Positions 7,114 to 16,399 of a stretch of 64,000 nt of DNA are shown piece by piece. Within the stretch, counting starts at the first letter, position 1. Each line of letters begins with the position of its first letter. The notes beneath the pieces are model-generated. The model had not been told where the DNA came from. It ran no database searches and was given only the letters and a program-made list of their open reading frames with translations. Position numbers and translations under genes: made by a program. The stretch is from NCBI RefSeq assembly GCF_001570725.1, contig NZ_BCNV01000003.1, positions 124,001 to 188,000 of the forward strand, in the 5' to 3' direction. The stretch is from Paenibacillus amylolyticus (GTDB taxonomy: Bacteria > Bacillota > Bacilli > Paenibacillales > Paenibacillaceae).

Positions 7114-10100
7114 GTTTCATAACCCCCGTTCCCATCTGTGCTTAGACGTTGATTTGGAAGATCAAATGTAATCCGCGTTCCCTCGCCGTCCAGACTTTCC
7201 ATCTGAAGGTGTCTGCCATACAGCAGGTTCAACCGGCTGGAGATATTCCATAGTCCCACGCCGTTACTGCCATCGGTGGATTGCTGAATTTCGTCCATCC
7301 GTTCCCTGGTTATGCCAATTCCGTTGTCCTCAATGGTGAAGCGTGTTTCCATATCATTCAGATTACGTATAGACAACATGACGCGGCCCCCGTGAATGCT
7401 CGACATCAGGCCGTGCCGAATCGCATTTTCAATCAGAGGCTGTAACGTGAGGGGTGGAATGTCCATGTTCCGGTTCACGTCCGCATCCACGTCGATGATG
7501 ACCTCCAACCGTTGGCCAAAGCGAGCTTGCTCAATGGCTACATAGGCCTCGATCATCTCCAATTCGTTCATCAGGCTAGTTTTGGAGTCCAGATGTTTAA
7601 AGTGCACACTGCGTCGTAAGTAACTCGATAATTGCAAAATCAATTGTTCTGCCCGATTCGGCGCATCCACACACAATTCGGCAATGGCATTCAGGGCGTT
7701 ATATAGAAAGTGCGGGTTCATCTGTGATCGCAAAAAGGATATTTCTGCATCTCGCGCAGCTTGAACGGATGTTTTCATCCGGGTCAAACCGCCGATCCGG
7801 GCCAGCAATTCCTCCGATTCGAACGGCTTCGATACGAAATCATTGGCACCTTTCTCCAAGGCAAGCTTCAACTGATGGGCTTTGTTACTCGCCGTCAGCA
7901 TGAGTACAGGCAGCTCGGAAGGGGAGTAGCGCTCCCTGATCCGTTCCAGCAATTCGTAACCCGACATGTCAGGCATCATGATATCAGCAATGACAAGATG
8001 CACGGTAGGTAGCTTGTCCAGCAGATCCAGTACAGAAGGGGAGCGTGCAGTGACCGCATAACTGTATCCTTCCAGCTTCAAGAGATTAACAATGGTCTGC
8101 AAATTAGCCGAGTCGTCGTCCACGACGATGATCCATTCGTCTTTATTTCCTTTCACAATCGTTGGTTCTTCGAACCGGAACAGCCGTTTACCAGGACTTG
8201 TAGGAGCTATGGCGAGTGGCATAACGTTGGATCGCTTCTCTCCTTTGCCATCCGCCAGCGGGAAGGTCAGGATGAACGTGGCACCTATGCCGGGTGCCGA
8301 TTCCGCATGAATGGTTCCGCCATGCAGCTCAACCAGCTTGCGCGTAATGCTTAGGCCTAGACCGGTGCCTCCGGCAACCACTGGCCCCGTATCTGCTTCC
8401 TGTTCGAACGGCAGGAAGATATGCTCCAGCTTATCCGTACCAATGCCACGGCCGGTATCTACAATGCGTAATTCCGCTTTGCCTTGAACTACTGTAGCAC
8501 TAATGCTTACGGTGCCACGTTCCGTGAATTTGATGGCATTACCGATCAGATTATGCAAAATCTGAATCAGTCGGTTGCCGTCCGCATAGATCGGCGGGAA
8601 ATGCGCCGGGATGCGGTTGATAAGCTCCACCTTTTTCGCGCCAAGCAGGAAGGAGTGCATACGCATGACCGATTCGACAAACGAATACAGATCGGTCGAA
8701 GACCGGTGGAGCGGGATGTCGCCATGTTTCATTTTCGAATAATCCAGCAATTCATCTACCAGATAGGTTAATCGTCGGCCGCTTCCCGTCACGATCGCCA
8801 GATTGTGCGCCTGTTCGTCGGTAAGTGGGCCTTCGGCGCCTTTGAGCAGGCTTTCACTGATATTTACAATCGCGTTCAGCGGTGTTTTGAGCTCATGCGA
8901 GGTATTGGACAGGAAGTCGTCCTTCACCTTGTCCAGCAAGAGCAACTGATCTTTGAGAGTGCGAACCGTACGATAGGCCTCGAAGAACCGAAGCACCGCC
9001 AGAAACAGCATCAGGATGCTGAACAGGACAATGGAAGCCTGTCCGATGTTCATGCTTTCCTTGAGCGAGATCGAGAAGAGATTAATGTCCAGACAGTACA
9101 GCACGATGCTTAAGAGAGCCGCATACCACAAGAAAGTAGAGAGCCGTTCGCCCTTCTCACTGGTCAGGAACTGTGATGCGCATTGATACAGCAACCACAG
9201 TAACAGCAACGTGTACATAACGACGACGTAAGGCGCAGCAAGTCCGTAGACAGAGATAGGCAGGAGCGCGACCATGCATAAGTAAGCTCCGAAGATAATC
9301 AGGATCACCGCTGTGAGCATACCGGACAGGATGCCTGTTTTGAATCGGTAGAAGTAAAAGGTCAACAGACCCAGACATGCGACAGAGCAGAAATCTTTTA
9401 ATTTATAGAGCGTGCTAAAGGAGATTTCCGTGCCTATCATGGATAACACACGTTCGCTGATCATGCCGTTATAGAGGGCATACAGCAGACAGATTAGACC
9501 AAGCAGCAGCAGGGAATCGTCCCTGTTTCGATAGAGTGCAGACCCCAGGTAACTGATGAGGAATATGATCGAAATGGTAGCCAGTACAGCAAGCGTGCCG
9601 AATTCGATAGCTGTGCTGGTCTGATGTTTTTTCAGCATGGCCGCTTGTTCGCCGAAAAAGAGTGGACCCGGAATGCCAGAGTCCGTGTAATCGTAATTAG
9701 CCACCCGGATCAAAATCTCAATGTCACCGCCGTGATAGGGGAAAAATCCAATCTGTGGGGAGTTGCCGGGTTGGTAACCCGCGGACTTTGCCACGGCATG
9801 CCCGTCTTCCAGGAGCTTGTTGCCATTGATGTAGATTTCGCTGGCAAAACGAATGTTCATTTTTTTGATCGCCAGCGTTCCCCGGGCAGGTGCATTACGG
9901 AGCACGAGTCGATACGTGGCGAAGCCGTGGGTAGGCAGTCGTACGCCATGCACTTCAAGTCGATTCCAGGAGCCGGGAACGGTTGCATAGGTATCGGGTG
10001 CTTTCGTCGGACCAGCCTGATTCGGAGTTGCAGATTCGTCAGGAAGCAATCGCTCCCAGTAAAATTCCCACTCCCCATCCAGCTTGATCCGTTCGTCCTG

Positions 10101-10241
10101 TTCAGGGTTCCAAGCCGAGAGGTCCAGAACACCTTGACGAGCATGAAGCGCCGCAGATTGTGGTTCTCTGATCGTTGACAGGAGCAGTACGGTAATGGCG
10201 AGTACAACAGTCAGGACAACGCCTGAAATTTTTAAAAACAC
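7110..10241 (-). CDS. hybrid sensor histidine kinase with two kinase cores (7TMR-DISM type)
   Basis: This 1043-residue protein has a first membrane segment at residues 5-23. An extracytoplasmic beta-rich sensor follows (~45-205; WEFYWERLL, GSWNRLEVHG). Seven membrane segments at ~212-420 resemble the 7TMR-DISM class. The cytoplasmic part holds a HisKA domain with His449 (SHELKTPLN), an ATPase domain (N box HNLIGNAIKF, G boxes DTGRGIG and GGTGLGLS), a receiver domain with Asp753 and Lys805, then a LytS-type kinase core with His844 (MNPHFLYNAL) and a second ATPase domain (PLIENAIRHG, DNGIGI). Two complete kinase modules in one chain are unusual. The beta-rich sensor resembles carbohydrate-binding folds; the ligand is unknown. 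Confidence 0.92.
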   Translation of the reverse strand: MFLKISGVVLTVVLAITVLLLSTIREPQSAALHARQGVLDLSAWNPEQDERIKLDGEWEFYWERLLPDESATPNQAGPTKAPDTYATVPGSWNRLEVHGVRLPTHGFATYRLVLRNAPARGTLAIKKMNIRFASEIYINGNKLLEDGHAVAKSAGYQPGNSPQIGFFPYHGGDIEILIRVANYDYTDSGIPGPLFFGEQAAMLKKHQTSTAIEFGTLAVLATISIIFLISYLGSALYRNRDDSLLLLGLICLLYALYNGMISERVLSMIGTEISFSTLYKLKDFCSVACLGLLTFYFYRFKTGILSGMLTAVILIIFGAYLCMVALLPISVYGLAAPYVVVMYTLLLLWLLYQCASQFLTSEKGERLSTFLWYAALLSIVLYCLDINLFSISLKESMNIGQASIVLFSILMLFLAVLRFFEAYRTVRTLKDQLLLLDKVKDDFLSNTSHELKTPLNAIVNISESLLKGAEGPLTDEQAHNLAIVTGSGRRLTYLVDELLDYSKMKHGDIPLHRSSTDLYSFVESVMRMHSFLLGAKKVELINRIPAHFPPIYADGNRLIQILHNLIGNAIKFTERGTVSISATVVQGKAELRIVDTGRGIGTDKLEHIFLPFEQEADTGPVVAGGTGLGLSITRKLVELHGGTIHAESAPGIGATFILTFPLADGKGEKRSNVMPLAIAPTSPGKRLFRFEEPTIVKGNKDEWIIVVDDDSANLQTIVNLLKLEGYSYAVTARSPSVLDLLDKLPTVHLVIADIMMPDMSGYELLERIRERYSPSELPVLMLTASNKAHQLKLALEKGANDFVSKPFESEELLARIGGLTRMKTSVQAARDAEISFLRSQMNPHFLYNALNAIAELCVDAPNRAEQLILQLSSYLRRSVHFKHLDSKTSLMNELEMIEAYVAIEQARFGQRLEVIIDVDADVNRNMDIPPLTLQPLIENAIRHGLMSSIHGGRVMLSIRNLNDMETRFTIEDNGIGITRERMDEIQQSTDGSNGVGLWNISSRLNLLYGRHLQMESLDGEGTRITFDLPNQRLSTDGNGGYET

Positions 10242-10313
10242 GAAATGCTGCTCCTTTAGAGTTTGTTTGGAACCTTAGGTAGATTCGGACAAAATCTCTT
10301 GTATTCTATCGGC

Positions 10314-10342
10314 ATTGTAGCGAATATCTCCGGGGGGTGCAA
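10314..10342 (-). promoter_or_regulatory. sigma-A promoter for the kinase/regulator operon
   Basis: Read leftward, TTGCAC (10337-10342) and TACAAT (10314-10319) are separated by exactly 17 bases. The inferred start is about 70 bases before the kinase ATG. Its -35 box lies 28 bases from the -35 box of the divergent promoter, so both units share one control region. Confidence 0.6.
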
Positions 10343-10370
10343 TCACATTTCGACAATTTTTTTCTGTTTA

Positions 10371-10398
10371 TTGCTTGTTTATTGTGATCCATTATAAT
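10371..10398 (+). promoter_or_regulatory. sigma-A promoter for the protease/surface-protein operon
   Basis: TTGCTT (10371-10376) and a perfect TATAAT (10393-10398) are spaced by 16 bases. An in-frame ATG at 10397 falls inside the -10 box, which rules it out as the start of the protease and supports the ATG at 10484. Confidence 0.65.
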
Positions 10399-10483
10399 GC
10401 GGAAGCAAGATATGTCGAACGGGCACAGAAAAAGCATCGAAAGACCTATCTTTGCGCGACTATGGGCTGATGGAGTTGAGAAA

Positions 10484-11194
10484 ATGGAGAGAAGCATCAC
10501 ATCTTGGCGTTTCCGGCGGCGGATGATTGGTATTTTGGCTGTACTGATTGCTGTGGCATGTCTGAATGGGTATACGGGTTCATCTGTCGCGAAAGCGGCT
10601 GGGACCGGACAAGTGGCTGTATCGGGAGCTGAAAAAGTGTATCAATCCGCGGCGCAAGCTGTCTTTTACTTGAAAGCGTATCGTAAGGACGGAACGCTTA
10701 AAACGGTAGGTACCGGTTTTCTGATCGGTGATGGTAAAGCACTTACAGCAGCCCATGTTGTGAAGGACGGGGTTACTTTCGAGGCGGTATTTGAAGATGG
10801 TTCCATCCAAAAGATAACGGTTCTGAGCGCTGATACGGAGACCGATGTGGCTATGTTGTCTGTGCAGAATAGCAAAAAACGTCCGGTACTTACCCTGTCA
10901 GGGGACAAGCAGCCTGCAAGATATGGGCAACGATCGTTCGCAATCGGATATCCGCTGAAGGATGGCAAGATCATTACGGAGGGCATCGTGAATGCACCAA
11001 CCGCTGAGGTGAACGATGTCATTCGCTTGCTGACTTCCGCGCAGGTGTCTGCGGGCATGTCGGGTGGTCCTTTGTTAAACGAAGAAGGTCGCGTGATCGG
11101 ATTAATCTCCGGTTCGTTCCGGACAATGAATGGCATTCATATCTGTGTAACGATCGAAGATATTCGCAAGCTGATGAAGAAGTCGAATACATAA
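10484..11194 (+). CDS. membrane-anchored trypsin-like serine protease (S1C type)
   Basis: The 236-residue protein begins with a charged n-region and one hydrophobic segment (MIGILAVLIAVACLNGY), consistent with a signal anchor or signal peptide ending near AKAA. The protease domain shows all three catalytic residues of the chymotrypsin fold: His in LTAAHVV, Asp in TETDVAML and Ser in SAGMSGGPLL. There is no PDZ domain, unlike HtrA/DegP. The ATG at 10484 has GGAG eight bases upstream. It is the first gene of an operon with two giant exported proteins, 21 bases before the next ATG, so processing or quality control of those proteins outside the membrane is a reasonable inference. Confidence 0.88.
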   Translation: MERSITSWRFRRRMIGILAVLIAVACLNGYTGSSVAKAAGTGQVAVSGAEKVYQSAAQAVFYLKAYRKDGTLKTVGTGFLIGDGKALTAAHVVKDGVTFEAVFEDGSIQKITVLSADTETDVAMLSVQNSKKRPVLTLSGDKQPARYGQRSFAIGYPLKDGKIITEGIVNAPTAEVNDVIRLLTSAQVSAGMSGGPLLNEEGRVIGLISGSFRTMNGIHICVTIEDIRKLMKKSNT

Positions 11195-11215
11195 TGGGAA
11201 AAAGGGGAATCTCGC

Positions 11216-14200
11216 ATGTTCAAAAAGTTATCAATCTGTCTGCTTGCGGCCTTGCTGACGTTGACGTCTGTGAGCTGGCCACACCTGCCGACCGTTTCCG
11301 CAGCTGCGGAGTACACGGATATTAATATTCCGAATGGCGGCAAAATCATCAATCGGGAAGACATGTCTTCCTGGAACAATAATATTAAAAAGTTCGAGGC
11401 GAACAGTTTTGGCATATTTGCTGCCGGCGCGCCGGGAACTTCAACGAAGAAGAGCAATGTAGATGTATTGAATGCAAGTTATCTCAAAATGAGCTTACCT
11501 GGTCAGCTAGTTGCCAAGATTTCGGTTGCTTCGAACCCAACACTTCGACGATTGGCCGAAGGTGGACAGGCCAGAATGCTCTTTAAGATTGGATCTATGG
11601 AGACTATGTTTGGTTTTAGTGGCGCAGTCTCTGTAAGTATCAACGGTGTTTCGAAATTCGCTGTTAGCACCAAAAGTTCAGTAAACTCATCATGGATCAG
11701 TTTTGGTCCCAACGATACGATCGAGATAGACATTGGAGGAGGAGTTATTGAAAGCGCCAGTGACATTGAGCTCTATTTCGCCGACATCACACCTCCTACA
11801 TACAACGGCAATACACTGACCCATACCGGGGCAGTTCGATTCAATGCCGATCCGGCAGTACAAAAGAATGAATTGTTCCTGAAGCAAGGAAGTAACCTTA
11901 ACCTTGCGCTGAACTTCAGCGAGCCGGTGTTTCCAGATTCTGCAGAGAATGCCTCTGACCGGATTGATGGCAAATTCAGCTTCATGCGTACGGAACTGTT
12001 CAGTAATCCAGGTGGAGACGGCTTCGATCCGTCCGTTTATTATCTAACGAGCGCAGATAGCGGATACAGTGACTTTGCGCAGGGTGGACTGGATCGGAAC
12101 ATTCATGCACGCTCCACTTTTAACTTTCGTTATCAGGCTGCGTTAAATGATAGCACAGGTAACATTCCTATTGATCCGAAGCGTCTGATCGCGCCCTCCG
12201 AAGAGGATCGTCCAACATTACTCGAACGGATGAATGAGGCTGGTTTCATCGATGGTGCGGGTAATCCCGTTGCAGCTTTTAACGGCATTGGAACAGTTCC
12301 TTTTGCCGATAACGCGAATCCGGGCGGTACGTTCCGTACCATTATCGACGCACGTGTACCTCAGTACTCAGCATCCCGCAACGGCGTGCAGCCTGAAGTA
12401 TTAACGGGACTTGTGCTGAACAAGGGCGACGTTGTTGATTTTACCGTGTACCTCAACGAACAGGTGATCAGCGCGTTTACCCCGACGGAGGATACACGAC
12501 TCAAGTTTGCCAACGGCTTGACCGCCGCATATGTTGGTGGCCAGAACACGAATACATGGACGTTCCGTATGACAGTGCCAGACGGCAAGAGCATCGAAAC
12601 GTCATTGCTGGAAACAGCTGCTTTGGAGCATGCCAGCAATCCTGGCGACGGGAAGGCATTGACGGACTACGCCGGCAACGTGCTTACTGAGCCAGTCAAG
12701 AAGATTGATTGGGCTGGATTGTCGGTGGACAATACGGCACCTGAAGTGAATTTTGTCTATGAGAATCAGGACGGAGAGATTATTCCCGAAGGACAATACG
12801 TAGGAAATGGATCATTCACGATCAATGCATTCGATCCCGACTTGAACGGTCAGACGAGCAAAGGATTGTTCCGTCCAGGCAGTGGTTCAGGGCTCGTGTA
12901 TTATGTGCTAAACCAGAGTCCGAATGATCCCTTCGCTGGGCAAAACGACAACTTTGCCGCAGTGAAACGGTATTCCCTGACGCAGAAGCAGCCTTTTGAA
13001 GAATTGTATACATCTGGTTTCCAGGATGTTGTACTGTCTACGGGACAGAATGGCGTGAAAGTAGAACTGCCGGATGACGGCACAGGTTTGAACGGGAACT
13101 GGTATTTGCATACATGGACTGCCGACATGAGTTGGGACTCGGCTCGTCAACGGATGCAATACGACAAAGGCAGCAACGAACGTGCAGCTTACCTTACCCA
13201 ACATCCGGGTGCGACACCTGCCGAGCTGGAGGAGTATTATCGCTCAAGCATTCTGCCGAATCTGTCTGATTACGGCAATACAGTACAGTGGCCTTTGGCC
13301 GATTTCAAACAGGATGATTCCAATTGGTCGTACCATGTCGGCCTGTTGAAGATTGACAATGACGATCCAACCGTCGAAGTTGCGAACATCGTGGACAATA
13401 ACTCCGACAATGTGAAGATTACGGTTAAGGCCGCTGATCCGACTTCTTCTATTAAAAATAACAAGGTGCAATATCAGTTCGTGGCCGTGGGCAAGAGCCC
13501 TGCCGCTTCCGGATGGCAGGATGCCGAGCTGAATGCACAAGGTGAAGCTGAGATATCAACATTGAATGATCCGGCGATCTCCAAAGGTGGACAATACGAG
13601 CTACATGCGAAAGCCGAGGATGTGGCGGGCCATTCAGCCACCGCCGAGCCAAAAGCAGTTGATGTGCTTGTCATCTCAACCAAGTTCAAAGCCTATCCGG
13701 GTACCTATGCGATTAATGACGGACCCGACTTCACCGTAGCCGGTGTTCCAATCGATACGATCGAATATCAATACAGTGAAAGTTCCGAACGTCCTGTGGG
13801 CAACAGCAAATGGGTTGCTTTTGAGGATGAACCGAAAGAAACAAAGCTGGGGGATGTACCCGCCGAGCGTTACAGCTTCCCTGCCGACAAAACGTTGAAC
13901 GGGACCTGGTACGCCCATGTGCGCATCAAGCAGCAGGATACTGGACGTTATTACTACTATTATCAGGAGTACAAATTCGACCATCTGCCACCTGTAACGA
14001 AATTCGGTTCGCAGGGTTATCTGTATCCGATGCCAGAGCAGACGGTACAGATTGATGTGTCTGACACGTTGGTGGACTTTAACGGCGTAGCAGCCAAGAA
14101 CATTCGTTACCAATGGATCAAAGTGGTTGACGGGCAAGACGAGAAGGAACCAGATCCGGAAGGCAAGGGCTGGAGTGTGTCGCCTGCGGATCGTTTGATC

Positions 14201-16378
14201 ACATTACAGGTAGACAACAAAAAGGACAACGGTAATTACCGTCTGTACGTCCATGCCAGCGATAGCTTGGGTAACAGTAAGCTTTACCACACAAGTGGCC
14301 TGTTCTCCGTGTTTTATCTGAGCAGTGAACCACCTGTTGGTAGCGCGCGTTTGATTCGGACAGAAGGTCCAGGAGATGACGGGTACACTGCCATTATGGA
14401 ACTGACGGTGGATGTGCCGGCACAGGAAGGTTACTTCTATTCCGTTTCCACCAACGGTGGAGACAATTGGAGCACTTGGCTGCCGTATACGAACTATGTC
14501 GGCGTTCCTGTTGATACGAATGATTCGGGACAACTCAAGTCACAGGTTCGGGTCAAATTCAAAGGCTACTACGACAATATCAGCGATATCGTAACACCTG
14601 AGATCCAGCTTCAGGATGCCCCTGCCTATGGGCTTGCTTCACTGGAGCAGATCATGCCGGTTCGCGGAGGCGAGAAGGTGCAGGATGGTGGGCAGAACGA
14701 AGGACAAGAGATCCTGTTCGACCTCGTGGATGGCAAGACCGTGAAGCCAACGAACAGCAACCCGGAAATGCCGGAAACGTTGGAGGCGAACAAACGATTC
14801 AAAATATACCGCAACGGAAGCTACTCCTTCACCGTGAAGGATGGCAGCACTACAGCAACCGTGTTCATCGTGGTCTCCAACTTCGATGATACGCCGCCAA
14901 TGGTAAACGTGAAGTATTCCACCATTGCGGCAACGAATGGCACGGTTAAAGTAAGTCTGCAATCGAGTGAACCGATCCGCATCACCAATCTGCCGTCGTC
15001 GTCCAAAACGTTCCGCGAGAACGGAGAATTCACGTTTGAGTACGAAGATGCGGTTGGCTTTACAGGCAGTGTGACAGCAACAGTGAGCAACATCGATACC
15101 ACGCCGCCGGAAGCAGATATTGTCATGCACTACAACCATCCCGATCTCAAAGCGTTGATCCGTTACGGTAGTGGTACTGCTGTCGTGGATAGCGCGGGTG
15201 ACGGGTACAATGCAAATGGAGAATTTACTCATTTCGCAGCACCGACAACAGGTAATGTGATCGCGTCTAATCTGATCGTGGCGCAAGTGCTGCCGAAACA
15301 GGGACAAGTTCAGGATTACCAGGTGGTCTCCAATAGCTCAGGGACGAACCAATCCTCATTGGTCATGACTTCAGGCAGTAAAGCACGCTTCTCGCTGGCA
15401 GATGCCGCAGGGAATAATGCGAAGCTGGAATCCGAAGCGATTACAACACTCGTTGGATCGATTCCCGCAGTAGAAGAGATCACGATGGTTCGAGTAGAAA
15501 ACGACGGACAGATCATCGATGACAGCAAGCTGGTGCAGATTGGCGATCAGGCTTACTCCAAAGGCAAAGTGCGTGTAGGCTTTGTAATGCCATCATCTGT
15601 AGTAGAAGGCAATACGATCTATGCCGGGGCAACCCCGGTAGCGAGTTTTAGCGCCGACTACGCCAGCAATGGGGAGCATTCGATTTTACTTTCAGACGTA
15701 CTTGGTAACAAGAAACAGGTCAACTTTACGATTGCGGGTCTCGATAATACGGCACCAACGATCCGTCTGAACAAAGCTTCCACAACGGTTCTGCAAAACA
15801 AACCAGGCTTCGATCTGGTCACCGATCTGGGCGGATACACAGTGAGCGATAATCTCACATCTGCGGAGCAGATTCAGGTGACGGCTGCGGAATACGTGCT
15901 GGAAGGCGGACAATACGTGGAGAAACCACTGAATCTCACGGTGACGGGCAAACACACGATTCGTTACACCGCGAAGGACCAGCTCGGCAATGCGGGCTAC
16001 GCGCTGCAAACGGTATTTGTTCGTTCGACAGATGGCATGTTCGTTACGGCCAATGGCATTCCGTTGTCGGATACCGAATCCGAAACAGCAATCGTGAATA
16101 CAGGTACGGTCACGTTCAATGTGAACAACTTCCGCACGATCGAGACTGCTGGGGGAACCAAGCTGGAGAACGAACTGGGCACGTACGATATTTATTATTT
16201 CCCGGGTCTGGTGCGCGAAGGACAGATGAAATATATCGCGACCCGAGTGACCTATAAGGAACTGATCAGCAAAGACTTCAAGATTACACTGCCCAAAGCA
16301 GGATGGTACACCATCATTGTGCAAAATCAGGAGCGCGAACGCGTATACTCCACGCTGCTTGTTAATCGGGCCAATTAG
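11216..16378 (+). CDS. giant exported Ig-like repeat protein
   Basis: The 1720-residue protein has a clear signal peptide (MFKKLSICLLAALLTLTSV, cleavage near VSAAAE). The rest is beta-rich. Bacterial Ig-like units recur, many announced by a D-x-x-P-P or D-N-T-A-P motif: VDNTAPEVNF (~residue 503), KIDNDDPTVEV (~713), FDDTPPMVNV (~1222), DTTPPEADI (~1298), LDNTAPTIRL (~1509). A DTD-like aromatic-rich segment with many Asp/Asn loops suggests calcium binding. No SLH, LPXTG or other anchor is visible, so it may be released or held by its partner encoded next. A strong GGGG ribosome site precedes the ATG. Function is unknown beyond an extracellular structural or adhesive role. Confidence 0.85.
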   Translation: MFKKLSICLLAALLTLTSVSWPHLPTVSAAAEYTDINIPNGGKIINREDMSSWNNNIKKFEANSFGIFAAGAPGTSTKKSNVDVLNASYLKMSLPGQLVAKISVASNPTLRRLAEGGQARMLFKIGSMETMFGFSGAVSVSINGVSKFAVSTKSSVNSSWISFGPNDTIEIDIGGGVIESASDIELYFADITPPTYNGNTLTHTGAVRFNADPAVQKNELFLKQGSNLNLALNFSEPVFPDSAENASDRIDGKFSFMRTELFSNPGGDGFDPSVYYLTSADSGYSDFAQGGLDRNIHARSTFNFRYQAALNDSTGNIPIDPKRLIAPSEEDRPTLLERMNEAGFIDGAGNPVAAFNGIGTVPFADNANPGGTFRTIIDARVPQYSASRNGVQPEVLTGLVLNKGDVVDFTVYLNEQVISAFTPTEDTRLKFANGLTAAYVGGQNTNTWTFRMTVPDGKSIETSLLETAALEHASNPGDGKALTDYAGNVLTEPVKKIDWAGLSVDNTAPEVNFVYENQDGEIIPEGQYVGNGSFTINAFDPDLNGQTSKGLFRPGSGSGLVYYVLNQSPNDPFAGQNDNFAAVKRYSLTQKQPFEELYTSGFQDVVLSTGQNGVKVELPDDGTGLNGNWYLHTWTADMSWDSARQRMQYDKGSNERAAYLTQHPGATPAELEEYYRSSILPNLSDYGNTVQWPLADFKQDDSNWSYHVGLLKIDNDDPTVEVANIVDNNSDNVKITVKAADPTSSIKNNKVQYQFVAVGKSPAASGWQDAELNAQGEAEISTLNDPAISKGGQYELHAKAEDVAGHSATAEPKAVDVLVISTKFKAYPGTYAINDGPDFTVAGVPIDTIEYQYSESSERPVGNSKWVAFEDEPKETKLGDVPAERYSFPADKTLNGTWYAHVRIKQQDTGRYYYYYQEYKFDHLPPVTKFGSQGYLYPMPEQTVQIDVSDTLVDFNGVAAKNIRYQWIKVVDGQDEKEPDPEGKGWSVSPADRLITLQVDNKKDNGNYRLYVHASDSLGNSKLYHTSGLFSVFYLSSEPPVGSARLIRTEGPGDDGYTAIMELTVDVPAQEGYFYSVSTNGGDNWSTWLPYTNYVGVPVDTNDSGQLKSQVRVKFKGYYDNISDIVTPEIQLQDAPAYGLASLEQIMPVRGGEKVQDGGQNEGQEILFDLVDGKTVKPTNSNPEMPETLEANKRFKIYRNGSYSFTVKDGSTTATVFIVVSNFDDTPPMVNVKYSTIAATNGTVKVSLQSSEPIRITNLPSSSKTFRENGEFTFEYEDAVGFTGSVTATVSNIDTTPPEADIVMHYNHPDLKALIRYGSGTAVVDSAGDGYNANGEFTHFAAPTTGNVIASNLIVAQVLPKQGQVQDYQVVSNSSGTNQSSLVMTSGSKARFSLADAAGNNAKLESEAITTLVGSIPAVEEITMVRVENDGQIIDDSKLVQIGDQAYSKGKVRVGFVMPSSVVEGNTIYAGATPVASFSADYASNGEHSILLSDVLGNKKQVNFTIAGLDNTAPTIRLNKASTTVLQNKPGFDLVTDLGGYTVSDNLTSAEQIQVTAAEYVLEGGQYVEKPLNLTVTGKHTIRYTAKDQLGNAGYALQTVFVRSTDGMFVTANGIPLSDTESETAIVNTGTVTFNVNNFRTIETAGGTKLENELGTYDIYYFPGLVREGQMKYIATRVTYKELISKDFKITLPKAGWYTIIVQNQERERVYSTLLVNRAN

Positions 16379-16399
16379 AGAAACGGAAGGGGTTCACCC

